A stretch of 64,000 nucleotides of DNA, from contig NZ_CP097149.1 of NCBI RefSeq assembly GCF_023370075.1, forward strand, positions 1,725,001 through 1,789,000. The letters are read 5' to 3'. Below are positions 46,008 through 55,855 of this stretch, in pieces. Position 1 is the stretch's first letter. Every line of letters starts with the position of its first letter. Source of the DNA: Deinococcus sp. QL22 (GTDB lineage Bacteria > Deinococcota > Deinococci > Deinococcales > Deinococcaceae). A program made the position numbers and the translations under genes. Under the pieces are notes generated by a model. It was not told where the DNA came from, ran no database searches, and worked only from the letters and a program-made list of their open reading frames with translations.

Positions 46008-47089
46008 GCCTGCCCCCTCTAGTCTCCGGCCCGGCGTATGGCCTCGTCTGCATGACCATCGGGCCAGAAGTCCACTTCCGTACCATCACCCTCACGCGTT
46101 ACCGGATGCTGAAGCCGGAAGCACGTGAAAGCACGCTGCTGAATCTGTACGCCGACAACATCTCGCGGGTGCGGGCGGCGGCGGCCTTCTGTGCGGCGCG
46201 GGGCATCCGGCTGTACCGCCTGAGTTCCAGCCTGTTCCCGATGTCCGATCTGGTGGACGACGACACGGGCATGGCGGTGCTGGATCACCTGAAACCACAA
46301 CTGCTGGAAGCAGGCCACGCCTTCGAAGACGCCGGAATTCGCGTGCTGATGCACCCCGAACAGTTTATTGTGTTGAACAGTGACCGCCCCGAAGTGCGGG
46401 TATCAAGTTTGCGGGCCATAGAAGCGCACGCGGGCGTGATGGACAGAATGGGACTGGCCCGCAGCACGTGGAATTTGCTGCTGCTACACGGCGGCAAAGG
46501 CGGGCGTGGCGCAGAATTGGCCGCCCTGATCCCTGATCTGCCCGATGGCGTGCGGCTGCGTTTGGCCCTGGAGAACGATGAACACGCTTACGGGGTGGAA
46601 GACCTCTGGCCGGTCTGTCAGGCGACGGGTGTGCCGCTGGTATTCGATGCCCACCACCACGTTGTTCACGACAAGCTGCCCGACCTCGATCACCCCAGCG
46701 TGCGCCAGTGGACGTTGGCCGCCCGCGACACCTGGACGCCCCCCGAATGGCAGGTGGTTCACCTCAGCAACGGCATAGACGGCCCGCAAGACCGCCGCCA
46801 CAGCCACCTGATTTCGCACCTGCCCACTGCCTATGCCGATGTGCCGTGGATAGAAGTGGAGGCCAAGGGCAAAGAAGAAGCGGTGGCGGCGCTGATGCGG
46901 GGGGAATTGGCGGAGTTGGCAAGCGTGGTTCAGCCCGCCGCCGTGCCAGCCAATGTGGAAGATGCGTCTGCCGAAGCTGTATCTACTCAAGCTGCGGCAC
47001 AGGCCAGCGCCACCAAAAAGCCCGCCAGGAAACGGGCCAAAAAAGCGGCAACGACTTCAGAGAATGCGGTGTTGGAGCCTGTGAACTAG
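46004..47089 (+). CDS. uvsE: UV DNA damage endonuclease (UVDE/UvsE)
   Basis: 361 residues from ATG 46004. [67 protein letters not shown] and [12 protein letters not shown] hold the metal-binding His, Glu and Asp residues of the TIM-barrel UVDE family. Nicks DNA 5' to UV photoproducts, an alternative to UvrABC in Deinococcus. The last 60 residues after [14 protein letters not shown] are an Ala/Lys-rich tail ending in [14 protein letters not shown], absent from the minimal enzyme and probably DNA-binding. Coupled to DUF2256. Confidence 0.94.
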   Translation: MSLPPLVSGPAYGLVCMTIGPEVHFRTITLTRYRMLKPEARESTLLNLYADNISRVRAAAAFCAARGIRLYRLSSSLFPMSDLVDDDTGMAVLDHLKPQLLEAGHAFEDAGIRVLMHPEQFIVLNSDRPEVRVSSLRAIEAHAGVMDRMGLARSTWNLLLLHGGKGGRGAELAALIPDLPDGVRLRLALENDEHAYGVEDLWPVCQATGVPLVFDAHHHVVHDKLPDLDHPSVRQWTLAARDTWTPPEWQVVHLSNGIDGPQDRRHSHLISHLPTAYADVPWIEVEAKGKEEAVAALMRGELAELASVVQPAAVPANVEDASAEAVSTQAAAQASATKKPARKRAKKAATTSENAVLEPVN

Positions 47090-47481
47090 GTGCCCGGAGT
47101 CTGCTCCGGGTCATCCCGCGAGTCGTTCCCGCCAGTTCCCCTTCTTTTGACCCCCAATCCTGCCCCTAGCCACGCGCCCGCCGTATCAAAAAACCAATCT
47201 ACAATTCCGGCTTCCCGGCCCGGCACAAAAGCCTGATGCACTTCATCAATTGCGCCGAACCACACGGCGATGACCCACGCCACCTGCCAGCGCCCCGTTG
47301 CGCGGCCCAAGACAAAAGCCAGCGCCAGATACGCCAGAAAATGAGCCACCCAGTCCAGCGGATGGCGCAGCGGCGGCCCCGGCGTATCGCTGCTGGCACT
47401 CAGGAGCCAGATCACGGCCATGATCAGCAGGGCCAGTGCCCACCACAGACCGCGCCGCATTGGGTGGGCGTCGGCGGTCAT
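47086..47481 (-). CDS. VanZ-like membrane protein
   Basis: 131 residues. Four hydrophobic segments in the VanZ pattern: [80 protein letters not shown]. The DEVHQ and GR..DW residues in the last two are the family marks. Function of VanZ-like proteins outside teicoplanin resistance is unknown. Its 3' end overlaps that of uvsE by 4 bp (convergent). Confidence 0.85.
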   Translation of the reverse strand: MTADAHPMRRGLWWALALLIMAVIWLLSASSDTPGPPLRHPLDWVAHFLAYLALAFVLGRATGRWQVAWVIAVWFGAIDEVHQAFVPGREAGIVDWFFDTAGAWLGAGLGVKRRGTGGNDSRDDPEQTPGT

Positions 47482-47665
47482 GCGGATTCCGATTGAACAG
47501 TGATGAAAGAACTGGGCAAGCCGAGCAAAGCGACCCGTAGAGCTGCGGAGCAGAGTGGGAAAAGTGCGGATTCGAGAATGGAGTGAGCTTTCGGTCGAGG
47601 GACGACGCTTCGCTCAGGCCCGTTGGGCGCTTTCCCGAAAGGGAACGGAATGGCCGGCATCCGAA

Positions 47666-48115
47666 TCATTGGCTTGCAGGCGGCGCGGGATGTTCCACCA
47701 GTTCTATCAGCGTGCCCGCGCCCCATCTGGGATGAAGAAAGGCCACCCGCGTGCCTGCCCGCCCCGGCGTGGGTGCGTCCTGCAAAAAGCGTGCGCCGAG
47801 GCCCCGCAGCCGCGCCATCTCTGCGTGCAGGTCGGCCACGCGGTAGGCGGTGTGATGCAGCCCCGGCCCGCGCCGTGCCAGAAACGCGGCAATAGGGCTG
47901 TCTTCGCGGGTGGGGGCCAGCAGTTCTATCAGCGTTGGGCCTGCCCAAAACGCCCGCACCCTCACCCCCTGAGACCCCACTTCTTCATCCGGGCCTTCTG
48001 GCACGAGCCCCAGCGCGAGGTAAGGCAGGCTCCCTTCGTCCAGGTCAGGCGTGGCAATGGCGACATGATCGAGCGTCAGATCAGAAGGTGAAAGTGAATG
48101 GGGCGCGTGTGACAT
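47666..48115 (-). CDS. Methylmalonyl-CoA epimerase-like VOC protein
   Basis: 149 residues. Two paired beta-alpha-beta units with the metal ligands LDHVAIATPDLD (His), ELLAPTREDSPIAAFLARRG (Glu), GLHHTAYRVADL (His) and TLIELVEHP (Glu). These match methylmalonyl-CoA epimerase (MCE) by order and spacing. Would interconvert the epimers in propionate or odd-chain metabolism. No mutase gene nearby, so the assignment rests on sequence alone. Confidence 0.85.
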   Translation of the reverse strand: MSHAPHSLSPSDLTLDHVAIATPDLDEGSLPYLALGLVPEGPDEEVGSQGVRVRAFWAGPTLIELLAPTREDSPIAAFLARRGPGLHHTAYRVADLHAEMARLRGLGARFLQDAPTPGRAGTRVAFLHPRWGAGTLIELVEHPAPPASQ

Positions 48116-48329
48116 AGACCAGCAGACTAGAGCAGTGGCCAGGGCGGGCGCGGTTTAGCTGGTCTTTAGAGCAGTTGTCGAAAGAGTTGTTTGTTGTTGA
48201 CCGAACGGAGGGAGTGAATTCGGGCGAGCAGTGGAGAGAAGGGAAGCGTCAGAGGTTTTTTTCTGACGCTGTCATTCGGACAACTGCTTGAGGCCTTCCG
48301 TGTGCGCCCGGTTTCATTGGTCGCCCGCT

Positions 48330-49226
48330 TCAGAAACTGACTGCCGACACCTCGCGTTTGGCTTGGCGTTCGCGTTTCTGGGCGTACATGCGCTGATCGG
48401 CGGTTCGGAGGGCAGAAGTGGCGTCTGGGGCGTCGTGCGGCACGCCCGCAATGCCCATACTGGCGCTGGCCGGATAGCCTGCTTCACGCACATGGGCCGA
48501 GGCCCGCGCCACCAGCCTCAGCAACACACCGTCTGCGTCCCCGGCAGCCGTCAGGTGCAGCAGCGCGTATTCGTCGCCGCCCAAGCGGTAGGCCGTGATT
48601 CCGGGCGCATATAACTGGTGGGCAAATTCGCGCAGCAACATATCTCCGCTGGCATGGCCCATCGTGTCGTTGACGCATTTCATGCCGTCCAGATCAATGA
48701 TCGCCACCGTATAGGGTTGGCCCGACTTCGTGGCTTCGTCTACGGCCATATCGAGGGCGCGGCGGTTGCCCAGCCCCGTCAGGGCGTCGGTCAGGGCGGC
48801 CCGCTCCAGCGTCTGCACATGTCCGGTGCGCTCCAGCACCACCTCGATACTGCGGGCGGCGGCCTCCAGCAGCGTGCGCTCTTCGGGCGTCCATTGGCCC
48901 AGTTCTTCAAAGCGCATCATGACCAGCACGAAGGTTTGCGACGCCGCTGGATGAGATAAATGCAGCCAAGCGGTGCGCTTTACGCCGATGGCCAACCAGG
49001 CGGGAGAGGCGTACTCATAGCTGGAATACTCCTCTACAAAATTGATGTTATGGGTACTGACATGCCGGTGCGCGGGCGCTTCTAGAGCCACGAACCGGGC
49101 GTGAATGGTCTCCAGATACGGCTGTGCTGCCACACTCGCCTCCTGATGCAGCAGTTCTGCGCCGCTGGCTGTCAGGTGCAGCAGGCCAAACCAGTCGGAG
49201 GGCACCCGGTCCTGAAGAATCTGCAT
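48330..49226 (-). CDS. GAF-GGDEF part of a sensor protein (after an amber codon)
   Basis: 298 residues if started at ATG 49226, but the frame continues from the GAF gene upstream through one TAG and one codon, and no ribosome binding site precedes this ATG. Residues 1-135 look like a second GAF-type domain (SASVAAQPYLETIHARFVAL); residues 140-285 are a GGDEF domain with LTDALTGLGNRRALD, IDLDGMKCVNDTMGH and the active-site loop RLGGDEYALL (GGDEY). All key residues for diguanylate cyclase are present, so it could make c-di-GMP. Confidence 0.85.
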   Translation of the reverse strand: MQILQDRVPSDWFGLLHLTASGAELLHQEASVAAQPYLETIHARFVALEAPAHRHVSTHNINFVEEYSSYEYASPAWLAIGVKRTAWLHLSHPAASQTFVLVMMRFEELGQWTPEERTLLEAAARSIEVVLERTGHVQTLERAALTDALTGLGNRRALDMAVDEATKSGQPYTVAIIDLDGMKCVNDTMGHASGDMLLREFAHQLYAPGITAYRLGGDEYALLHLTAAGDADGVLLRLVARASAHVREAGYPASASMGIAGVPHDAPDATSALRTADQRMYAQKRERQAKREVSAVSF

Positions 49227-49229
49227 GGC

Positions 49230-49883
49230 CTAGCGGGCGGTGTCTTCGGGGGTCAGGGGTTGCTGCATCAGCTGGGCAAGGTCGCGCAGGGTGGCGGCCT
49301 GATCGCGGGCCAAGGTCAGGTCGCGGGTGTTGGAGCGCAGGGCCAGCTCATCCATCACCACTTCGGCCAGCGCCGCCAGGACTTCCAGTTCTCTGGCCCC
49401 AAAATGCCGCACCTGATGATCCAGGACGCACAGGGTGCCGAGGCTCAGGCCGTCTTCTGTTTTCAGGGGCACGCCCGCGTAGGTGTGCAGGTCGTGGCCT
49501 TCGGGGGGCTTGGCCGCCATCGTGCCTGCAAAGCGGGCATCTTCGGCCATATCGTCAATGATCATGGCCTGACCGCCCTCGACCACCCAGTCGCACGGGG
49601 CAAATCCACGTGGGATGCTGCCGCGCGGCATGCCGTGCGAGGTCTTGGCCCACTGCCGCGTGGCGTCCATAAAATTAATTGCCGCATAAGGCACGTCCAA
49701 CACCCGCGCCACCAGCGCCGTAATTCGGTCAAACCCCGCTTCTGGGGGCGTGTCCAGAATTTGCAGGCGGGCAAGCTCGATCAGCCGTTCTTGCCCAGAG
49801 GCGTCTTGCTCAGAGGCGGAGATGGGATGTGACACCTCGGCAGTGTAATCATCCCACTCCAACGTTCCTCTGACGGCCAGCAC
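49230..49883 (-). CDS. GAF domain part of a sensor protein ending at an amber codon
   Basis: 217 residues. ERLIELARLQILDTPPEAGF is the typical opening of GAF proteins that precede histidine kinases or GGDEF domains, and VPYAAINFMDATRQWAKTSH, CDWVVEGGQAMIIDDMAEDA, LGTLCVLDHQ complete the GAF fold; a coiled stretch follows. The frame ends DTAR-TAG, then continues AMQILQDRV without interruption. Together with 48330-49226 this would be one GAF-GAF-GGDEF protein of about 517 residues. The amber codon may come from CAG (Gln). Confidence 0.82.
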   Translation of the reverse strand: MLAVRGTLEWDDYTAEVSHPISASEQDASGQERLIELARLQILDTPPEAGFDRITALVARVLDVPYAAINFMDATRQWAKTSHGMPRGSIPRGFAPCDWVVEGGQAMIIDDMAEDARFAGTMAAKPPEGHDLHTYAGVPLKTEDGLSLGTLCVLDHQVRHFGARELEVLAALAEVVMDELALRSNTRDLTLARDQAATLRDLAQLMQQPLTPEDTAR

Positions 49884-50028
49884 ACTGATGTTCTGTAAAG
49901 ATCTAACTGGCCAGATCAGCGGGTACCTTTTTGAGCAGCGTTCTCAGCGCTCGGCAGGGTTGACTAACTTGTCAGTAAGGCTGTGCTGAACTGGCAGGGA
50001 TTCCTCCCTGCTCTGACAGCTCTCTGGT

Positions 50029-50499
50029 TTAAGCGTCTTCCCAGTCCTCTTCATCCACGGGCTTGAGCTTGGGCAAGGTGGTGTAGATGCCGGGGTCACT
50101 GGGATTGCTCGCGGCGATCAGGCGGCCCACCTCTTCGGCGTCGGGTTCGGCCAGCACGCGCACAAAGTCGGACGAATTCAGCACCGTTTCGCGCACGGGC
50201 CAGTTGCGCTCGTGTGCCCACTGCACCAATTCGGCCAAGGCTTCTGCACCGGGGCGGCCATAGCGCGGCCCAAACGCGGGGGCGGCAATGACAGCTCTCC
50301 CATCCTGAACGATCAGCGCCGCATATGCCGCGTTCAGGCGGTCGCCCTGACGGTCTGTGACCAGAATCAGGCGGCCACCGGCCCGCGCCGAGTCTGCAAG
50401 GTGGGCCTGTACCGCACCCCACGTTTCCTGCGGCGCACCGGGCACGCCCAGCGGGTCAGAGACTTGCAGGTCTGTGGGTGAACGGTGGGTGGGCTGCAT
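50029..50499 (-). CDS. Hypothetical protein
   Basis: 156 residues from ATG 50499, 6 nt after TACACT on the minus strand (leaderless); the upstream start at 50,541 precedes that promoter. ETWGAVQAHLADSARAGGRL, ILVTDRQGDRLNAAYAALIV and WPVRETVLNSSDFVRVLAEP read as an alpha/beta fold; no family recognised. The C-terminus is acidic (PVDEEDWEDA). Divergent from the YlmH-like gene with 94 bp between the starts. Confidence 0.65.
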   Translation of the reverse strand: MQPTHRSPTDLQVSDPLGVPGAPQETWGAVQAHLADSARAGGRLILVTDRQGDRLNAAYAALIVQDGRAVIAAPAFGPRYGRPGAEALAELVQWAHERNWPVRETVLNSSDFVRVLAEPDAEEVGRLIAASNPSDPGIYTTLPKLKPVDEEDWEDA

Positions 50500-50593
50500 A
50501 GAAGCAGTGTAGCGGCGGGGGGCCACCAGATGAGCCAGCATGCCTATGAACTGTTTGGGAGCGGCAGGCGCAGCGGGGCGCTATCTTGCCCCC

Positions 50594-51292
50594 ATGAAGC
50601 AGAAACTCGGCACATTGGTCGCGCAGGCGCGGGGCGGGCGCGTGGTTCGCACGCCATTCTTGGACGGCGACGAGATAGACCGTCGCCTGCTGCAAGACGA
50701 CGAGGTACGCCACAAGATCGCGGGCGGCTTTCCCGATGCCCGGCGCGTGATCCTGACCATCTATCCGGCCCATATTCCAGACGTAGACAGCGGCATCACC
50801 GTGCTGCGCGTGATGCCCGAAGAAGCCGCGCCCGTGTGGGACTTGCAAGACCTGACCGTGCAACTGCGCAAGCTGGAACTGAACGAAGATCAGATCGGAG
50901 ATGTGCGCGAAGACCGGGGCGCGTTCCTGATCGCCGCTACTGGCAAGGCCGCACAAGCCCTGGCCGCCCTGACGGAACTGGGCGGGCGCGGCCTGGACGT
51001 AGAAGACGTGGGCGAAAGCGCAGGCAAAAGCAGCCGCGTGCGCGAAGTGGTGGTTCCTTCTATGCGCGTGGATGTGGTGGGAGCCAAAGGCTTTGGTGTC
51101 AGCCGCGCCTATTTTCAGCAGGGTATAGAGGGCGGCAAGGTGCGCCTGAACGGTCAGCCCGCCCGCTCCAGCAGCGATATCCGCGAAGGAGACAGCCTGA
51201 GCGCCGAGGGCCTGGGCCGCATAGATTTCAAGCGCGTGGTGAACGAAACGCGCCGGGGCAATTACAAGGTGGAGTTGGATGTTCATAGGTGA
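50594..51292 (+). CDS. YlmH-like RNA-binding protein with S4 domain
   Basis: 232 residues from ATG 50594, 6 nt after TATCTT (leaderless). The C-terminal 65 residues are an S4 domain: YFQQGIEGGKVRLNGQPARS, DIREGDSLSAEGLGRIDFKR. The N-terminal part includes FLDGDEIDRRLLQDDEVRHK and DARRVILTIYPAHIPDVDSG, as in YlmH, a protein of the division and ribosome-rescue context in Gram-positive bacteria. Likely binds peptidyl-tRNA or stalled large subunits. Followed by the ZapE-like gene. Confidence 0.86.
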   Translation: MKQKLGTLVAQARGGRVVRTPFLDGDEIDRRLLQDDEVRHKIAGGFPDARRVILTIYPAHIPDVDSGITVLRVMPEEAAPVWDLQDLTVQLRKLELNEDQIGDVREDRGAFLIAATGKAAQALAALTELGGRGLDVEDVGESAGKSSRVREVVVPSMRVDVVGAKGFGVSRAYFQQGIEGGKVRLNGQPARSSSDIREGDSLSAEGLGRIDFKRVVNETRRGNYKVELDVHR

Positions 51293-51351
51293 GGGCGACA
51301 CCAGGTGGAGTGCCAACCGCAGAAACCGCCCCGACAGGCTGAGCCTCTGCC

Positions 51352-52356
51352 GTGATTGATCTGCTGGCCCGCAACCCCAGCCTCTCGCCGGAGGAACTGA
51401 CGGCGGGCCTGACGCCCAGTGCGCGGTTTCAGGGCGTGCGCTTTGAAAACTACCGGCCCAATCCCGGTTTTCCCAGTCAGGCAGAGGCGCGGGCCAGTTT
51501 GCAGGCGTTTCTTCAGGGGGCCCAGGTGCGGCCCGGCGGCTTCCGGCTGTTCCGTAAAACGCGCTCCGAGGGCCGGGGGCTGTATCTGGACGGCGGCTTC
51601 GGCGTGGGCAAAACGCACCTGCTCGCCAGCACCTACCACGCGGCACACGGCGTCCGCGCCCTGATGAGCTTTCAGGATTTGATGTACATCATCGGGTCGC
51701 TCGGCATGGTGCGGGCGGTGGAAGCCTTCCGGGGCCACCAACTGCTCCTCATCGACGAATTTGAGCTGGACGATCCCGGCAATACCCACATGGCAAACAC
51801 CTTTTTGGGCCAACTGATGCCCGCCGGGACCAGCGTCGTCGCCACCAGCAACACCGAACCCGGCGCACTCGGACAGGGCCGCTTCAATGCCTCAGATTTT
51901 CAGCGCCAGATTCAGGGGATTGCCACCCGCTTCGAGACCCACCGGGTAGATGGCCCCGATTACCGTCAACGCGGCACGGTGTCCGAAGGCCCGCTGTCGC
52001 CCGAAGAGTGGGCTGTGTGGCAGGCCAAGCAAGACCCGGCAACTTTCGCGTTGGTGTCTCACCGTGACCTGAACCGCCACCTGTTGGAGGTGCATCCCAG
52101 CCGCTTCACCCCAATGCTGGCGGGCGTGGGCGCGGTGGGCCTGCACGATCTGGCCCCCATGTCCGATCAGAACGTGGCGCTGCGCTTCGTGCATTTTATA
52201 GACAAACTGTATGACCTGGGCCTGCCCGCCGCCCTGACCGGGGTGCCCCTGAACGCCCTGTTCAGCGACGAGTACCGGCACGGCGCGTATGCCAAAAAGT
52301 ACAGCCGCTGCCTGAGCCGGGTGAGCGAGTTGCTGCGGGAAGCGAGGGGAACGTGA
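51352..52356 (+). CDS. zapE: AFG1/ZapE-like ATPase
   Basis: 334 residues, GTG start. Walker A GLYLDGGFGVGKTHLL, Walker B LLLIDEFELDDPG, sensor 1 VVATSNTEPGALG and the conserved RFQGVRFENYRPNP opening are those of the AFG1 (LACE1) family; ZapE is the bacterial member, which affects Z-ring formation and protein quality at the membrane. Insertion of about 60 residues after residue 205 (VDGPDYRQRGTVSEGPLSPE) is typical. Family is certain, the cell-division role inferred. Confidence 0.87.
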   Translation: MIDLLARNPSLSPEELTAGLTPSARFQGVRFENYRPNPGFPSQAEARASLQAFLQGAQVRPGGFRLFRKTRSEGRGLYLDGGFGVGKTHLLASTYHAAHGVRALMSFQDLMYIIGSLGMVRAVEAFRGHQLLLIDEFELDDPGNTHMANTFLGQLMPAGTSVVATSNTEPGALGQGRFNASDFQRQIQGIATRFETHRVDGPDYRQRGTVSEGPLSPEEWAVWQAKQDPATFALVSHRDLNRHLLEVHPSRFTPMLAGVGAVGLHDLAPMSDQNVALRFVHFIDKLYDLGLPAALTGVPLNALFSDEYRHGAYAKKYSRCLSRVSELLREARGT

Positions 52357-52616
52357 CGGGAGAGCGGGAGGGGCAATCCACGGAGATCAAGTCCTTGCTG
52401 TTCTGCCGGTGAAACGGTTGCGGGAGGCGGTTCCACGCAGTGCGGTTTGTTAACCGCCTTTGGTTCCGCTGTGATCTGGGGCTGGGATTGGTGCTGGCTG
52501 AGTTGGGCGCGGTGGCCGGACGGGTTTGTCTCGTTTGGTCATGGCCTCAGAGTACTTCTGTTCACTTCCACTCTAAACCCACCGCCTACGCGTTTGGAGT
52601 GCCTGTCTTTCCTCGG

Positions 52617-53813
52617 CTACTTCTGCGCTTTCGCCTGAGCCTCGTCCAGTGCTGCTTTTGCCGTCAATTTGCCCGTCGTGGCCTTCAGAATCGCGTCTTC
52701 CAAGTACGTGGCCCACTGGCCTGCATCGGGCGTATTCAGGCGGGGTACGGCGCGGGCCAACTGGTCATGGGCGGCCCGGAGTTGGGGGTTTTTGGCGTAC
52801 CAGTCGGATAGCAGCGGAGTCACGGCGCGGCGGGGCGGGGCGTAGGCGGTGGTTTTGACCCAATCGGCGAGCCTCGGCGCTTCCATCAGATAAGCCCAGA
52901 AGGCCACGGCTCCGGCCTGCTCACCTGCGGGCGTACCACGCGGAACTGCCAGGTTTGCGCCGCCCAGTGGTACTGTGCAGTTGCCCACCTTTTCACACGG
53001 AAAGGGCGCGATGCCGAGGCTAAAAAAGGGCAGTTTCTTGGCGTCCACCCAGTTGGCGACGCTCGCCAGCACGAAGGTATTCTGGCCGCGTGCAAAATCA
53101 AACGCGGCGCGGGTGGCCTCGTTCAGCGTGCGAGGTTGGGCCAGTCCAGTGCTGCTCATGCGGGCCAGTTGGGTCAGGGCTTCCACAGCGTCGGGGCTGT
53201 TGAGCGTGGGCTGGGTGCCGCTGCTGAGGGTGCCGCCCCGTGCCAGCACATTGCCTTCAAACGTCCAGGCGTCGGCGGCGATGACCAGGGGACGCTTGCT
53301 GCCGCCTGCCAGTTTGCGGCTCGCGCTTTCCAGTTGCGTCCACGTATCGGGGGCCGTGATCTTGGCGCGGTTCAGTGCGCCCGCGTTATACATCAGCACA
53401 GGCACGCTCACGTTCCACGGTAGGCCCAAGCGCCGCCCACCTGCCTCGCCCGCCTTCCAGACGGCTGGGGCAAAGTCGCGGGTCAGTGCGTCGGGCAGGG
53501 CGTCTAGGGGTCTGGTCAGGTCGGCCAGTTGCCCATCGGCGGCCATGCGCGAAAACTGGGTGTATTCCAGTTGCACCAACGCCGGAGCCTTGCCCGTTTT
53601 CAGCGCCGTTTGCAGGCGCGGCAGCAACTCGCGGTAGTTACCCAGCGATGTCGGCACCACCTCATATTCCGTCTGAGAACGGTTAAATTCGCGGGCATAG
53701 TCGCTGACTTTGGCCTGCACGCCGTCCATCGCGTGCCAGAACTCCACCCGAACGGGCGCGGCATGGGCAGAAGCGGCGAGCAACACAGACAGAGGCAGGG
53801 CAAAACGCAGCAT
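52617..53813 (-). CDS. ABC transporter substrate-binding protein (sugar/glycerol-3-phosphate type)
   Basis: 398 residues from ATG 53813, which follows TAGACT by 6 nt (leaderless). Signal peptide LPLSVLLAASAHAAPV, then VEFWHAMDGVQAKVSDYARE, the WHAM-x-G opening of UgpB-like binding proteins. LGLPWNVSVPVLMYNAGALN and AVAFWAYLMEAPRLADWVKT are family blocks. No permease or ATPase gene is beside it, so it probably serves a transporter elsewhere. Confidence 0.88.
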   Translation of the reverse strand: MLRFALPLSVLLAASAHAAPVRVEFWHAMDGVQAKVSDYAREFNRSQTEYEVVPTSLGNYRELLPRLQTALKTGKAPALVQLEYTQFSRMAADGQLADLTRPLDALPDALTRDFAPAVWKAGEAGGRRLGLPWNVSVPVLMYNAGALNRAKITAPDTWTQLESASRKLAGGSKRPLVIAADAWTFEGNVLARGGTLSSGTQPTLNSPDAVEALTQLARMSSTGLAQPRTLNEATRAAFDFARGQNTFVLASVANWVDAKKLPFFSLGIAPFPCEKVGNCTVPLGGANLAVPRGTPAGEQAGAVAFWAYLMEAPRLADWVKTTAYAPPRRAVTPLLSDWYAKNPQLRAAHDQLARAVPRLNTPDAGQWATYLEDAILKATTGKLTAKAALDEAQAKAQK

Positions 53814-53866
53814 GAGCCGAGTCTAGCGGGGCAATGTGACGCGGGGTTGATGGCAGGGTGTTCAGA

Positions 53867-54190
53867 TCACCCGTGCGAATGCAGCAGCGCCACACTGCCC
53901 AGAATGATCGCCAAGCCAACCCAGGCTGTCGGCGTCAGGCGTGTGCCGTCCAGGCGGCGACTCAGCAGCGCGGTGGTCACGATACCCAGCCCGCCCCACG
54001 CAGCGTAGGCCACGGCCACAGGCACCTCGCGCACGGCCACGCCCAGCAGCGTAAAGGCCAGCAGCACCAGCGCCACCGCCGCCACGCCCAGCCCCTTGTG
54101 CCGGAATCCATCCGAACGCTTGAGCAGCAGGTTTGCCAGCACGTCCAGCGCCACCGCGCCCACGATCAGCAGCAGGGCAAACGGGGTCAT
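53867..54190 (-). CDS. SMR family transporter subunit (MdtI-like)
   Basis: 107 residues, four membrane helices. The usual Glu of SMR proteins in helix 1 is replaced by Asp16 (GAVALDVLANLLLKRSDGFR), as in one half of paired SMR transporters such as MdtI. AVAYAAWGGLGIVTTALLSR is the family signature in helix 3. Its ATG overlaps the stop of the other SMR gene by 4 bp, so they form a heterodimer. Confidence 0.85.
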   Translation of the reverse strand: MTPFALLLIVGAVALDVLANLLLKRSDGFRHKGLGVAAVALVLLAFTLLGVAVREVPVAVAYAAWGGLGIVTTALLSRRLDGTRLTPTAWVGLAIILGSVALLHSHG

Positions 54191-54567
54191 GCAGCTTCCC
54201 GAGAGAGGGCAGTCAGGCGGGAAATGTTGGCCGGCTGGGCCTCATGACCAACCGTGCCCCGGTGCAGCAGGGTTGCGCCCAGCAGCAGGCCCACCAGCGC
54301 CAGCAGATGCGTCGGCGTCAGGTGTTCGCCCAGCAGCACTACGCCTAGCCCGCTGATGAGAACGAGGCCCACCGCTTCCCACACGGCAAACGCCACCGCC
54401 ACCGGAATCTGCCGGAAGGCTTTGGAGAGCAGCACATACGACGCGGCGAGGAGCGCGTAGGTAATGATGAGTTCCAGCCCCGGCGTATGCATAGAAAACA
54501 GTTTCAACGACAATGTGCCCGTCACTTCAAATGTGATGGCCGTAAAGAGCGCGATCCAAGACCGCAT
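54187..54567 (-). CDS. SMR family transporter subunit (MdtJ-like)
   Basis: 126 residues, four membrane helices and a longer C-terminal tail, as in MdtJ. Glu14 in FTAITFEVTGTLSLKLF is the conserved charge; AVAFAVWEAVGLVLISGLGV the helix 3 signature. In E. coli the pair exports spermidine; here the substrate is not known. AAAGGA lies before the ATG. No riboswitch is visible upstream, in contrast to gdx. Confidence 0.85.
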   Translation of the reverse strand: MRSWIALFTAITFEVTGTLSLKLFSMHTPGLELIITYALLAASYVLLSKAFRQIPVAVAFAVWEAVGLVLISGLGVVLLGEHLTPTHLLALVGLLLGATLLHRGTVGHEAQPANISRLTALSREAA

Positions 54568-55082
54568 AACTACACCAATCCTTTGCCTGAATCCTCGGTT
54601 GCTGGGATTCTAGGCGACTTCTAAAACAATTAGATAATTTTTGTGTATGCCCGCCGAACACGATTCCGGCAAACTTGACGGCAGAGCTAAAAGCCCGCTA
54701 AGTCCAGGAACGGACGTAGAGCCAGTCAATTAGTGCAGCGGGGAACAGTGCTTGAGTCCACAAGACAACCCGTTTGTTCTGCCTAGAAATTGTTACCAAC
54801 ACGTACTTTCACGCTTCCTTGTAGGCCGCACCCGTAAACAGGGGCTTGGGCTGGAGGGGAGAGCAGACCGCCTAGTCTCGCCGCACGTATTTCGTGCAGG
54901 AACCGTCACGGGGCTGGGCGCTTGTTGGCGCGTGACCCGCGTGCAGCAGTCCGACGCCCTTATTCTAGCCAATCGGTGTCAGGGCGCGGTGAGCCGAAGC
55001 TGATTTGGAGTACATGTTGGGGTGGCACCGTAGGTCATATGGGTGTTCGCTCTGACGGCCCGCCGCCCCGTATCCTGATCTG
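54568..55082. other. Intergenic region of about 500 bp
   Basis: No supported gene. A plus-strand frame at 54,752-55,003 (83 residues) has no start signal or recognisable pattern. The SMR pair's promoter should lie at the left end; a TATCCT 6 nt before the permease start lies at the right end. The middle shows nothing I can name. Confidence 0.5.
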
Positions 55083-55778
<696 letters not shown>

Positions 55779-55800
55779 GGGCGGGAAGTGGAGAAGGCAA

Positions 55801-55843
55801 AAGAGCGGGGCTGCAACTTGAATGTTGTTGCAGCCCCGCTCTT
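55801..55843. terminator. Bidirectional terminator
   Basis: Seventeen-bp perfect stem AAGAGCGGGGCTGCAAC / GTTGCAGCCCCGCTCTT (55801-55817 and 55827-55843). On the minus strand it is followed by TTGCC after the TCTTTT end, on the plus strand by CCCAC. Serves the convergent permease and MerR genes. Confidence 0.85.
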
Positions 55844-55855
55844 CCCACTCACCAC

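Noticed and set aside
54752..55003. 83-residue plus-strand frame
   Set aside because: No start signal, no recognisable sequence pattern, and it lies in a region expected to hold promoters.
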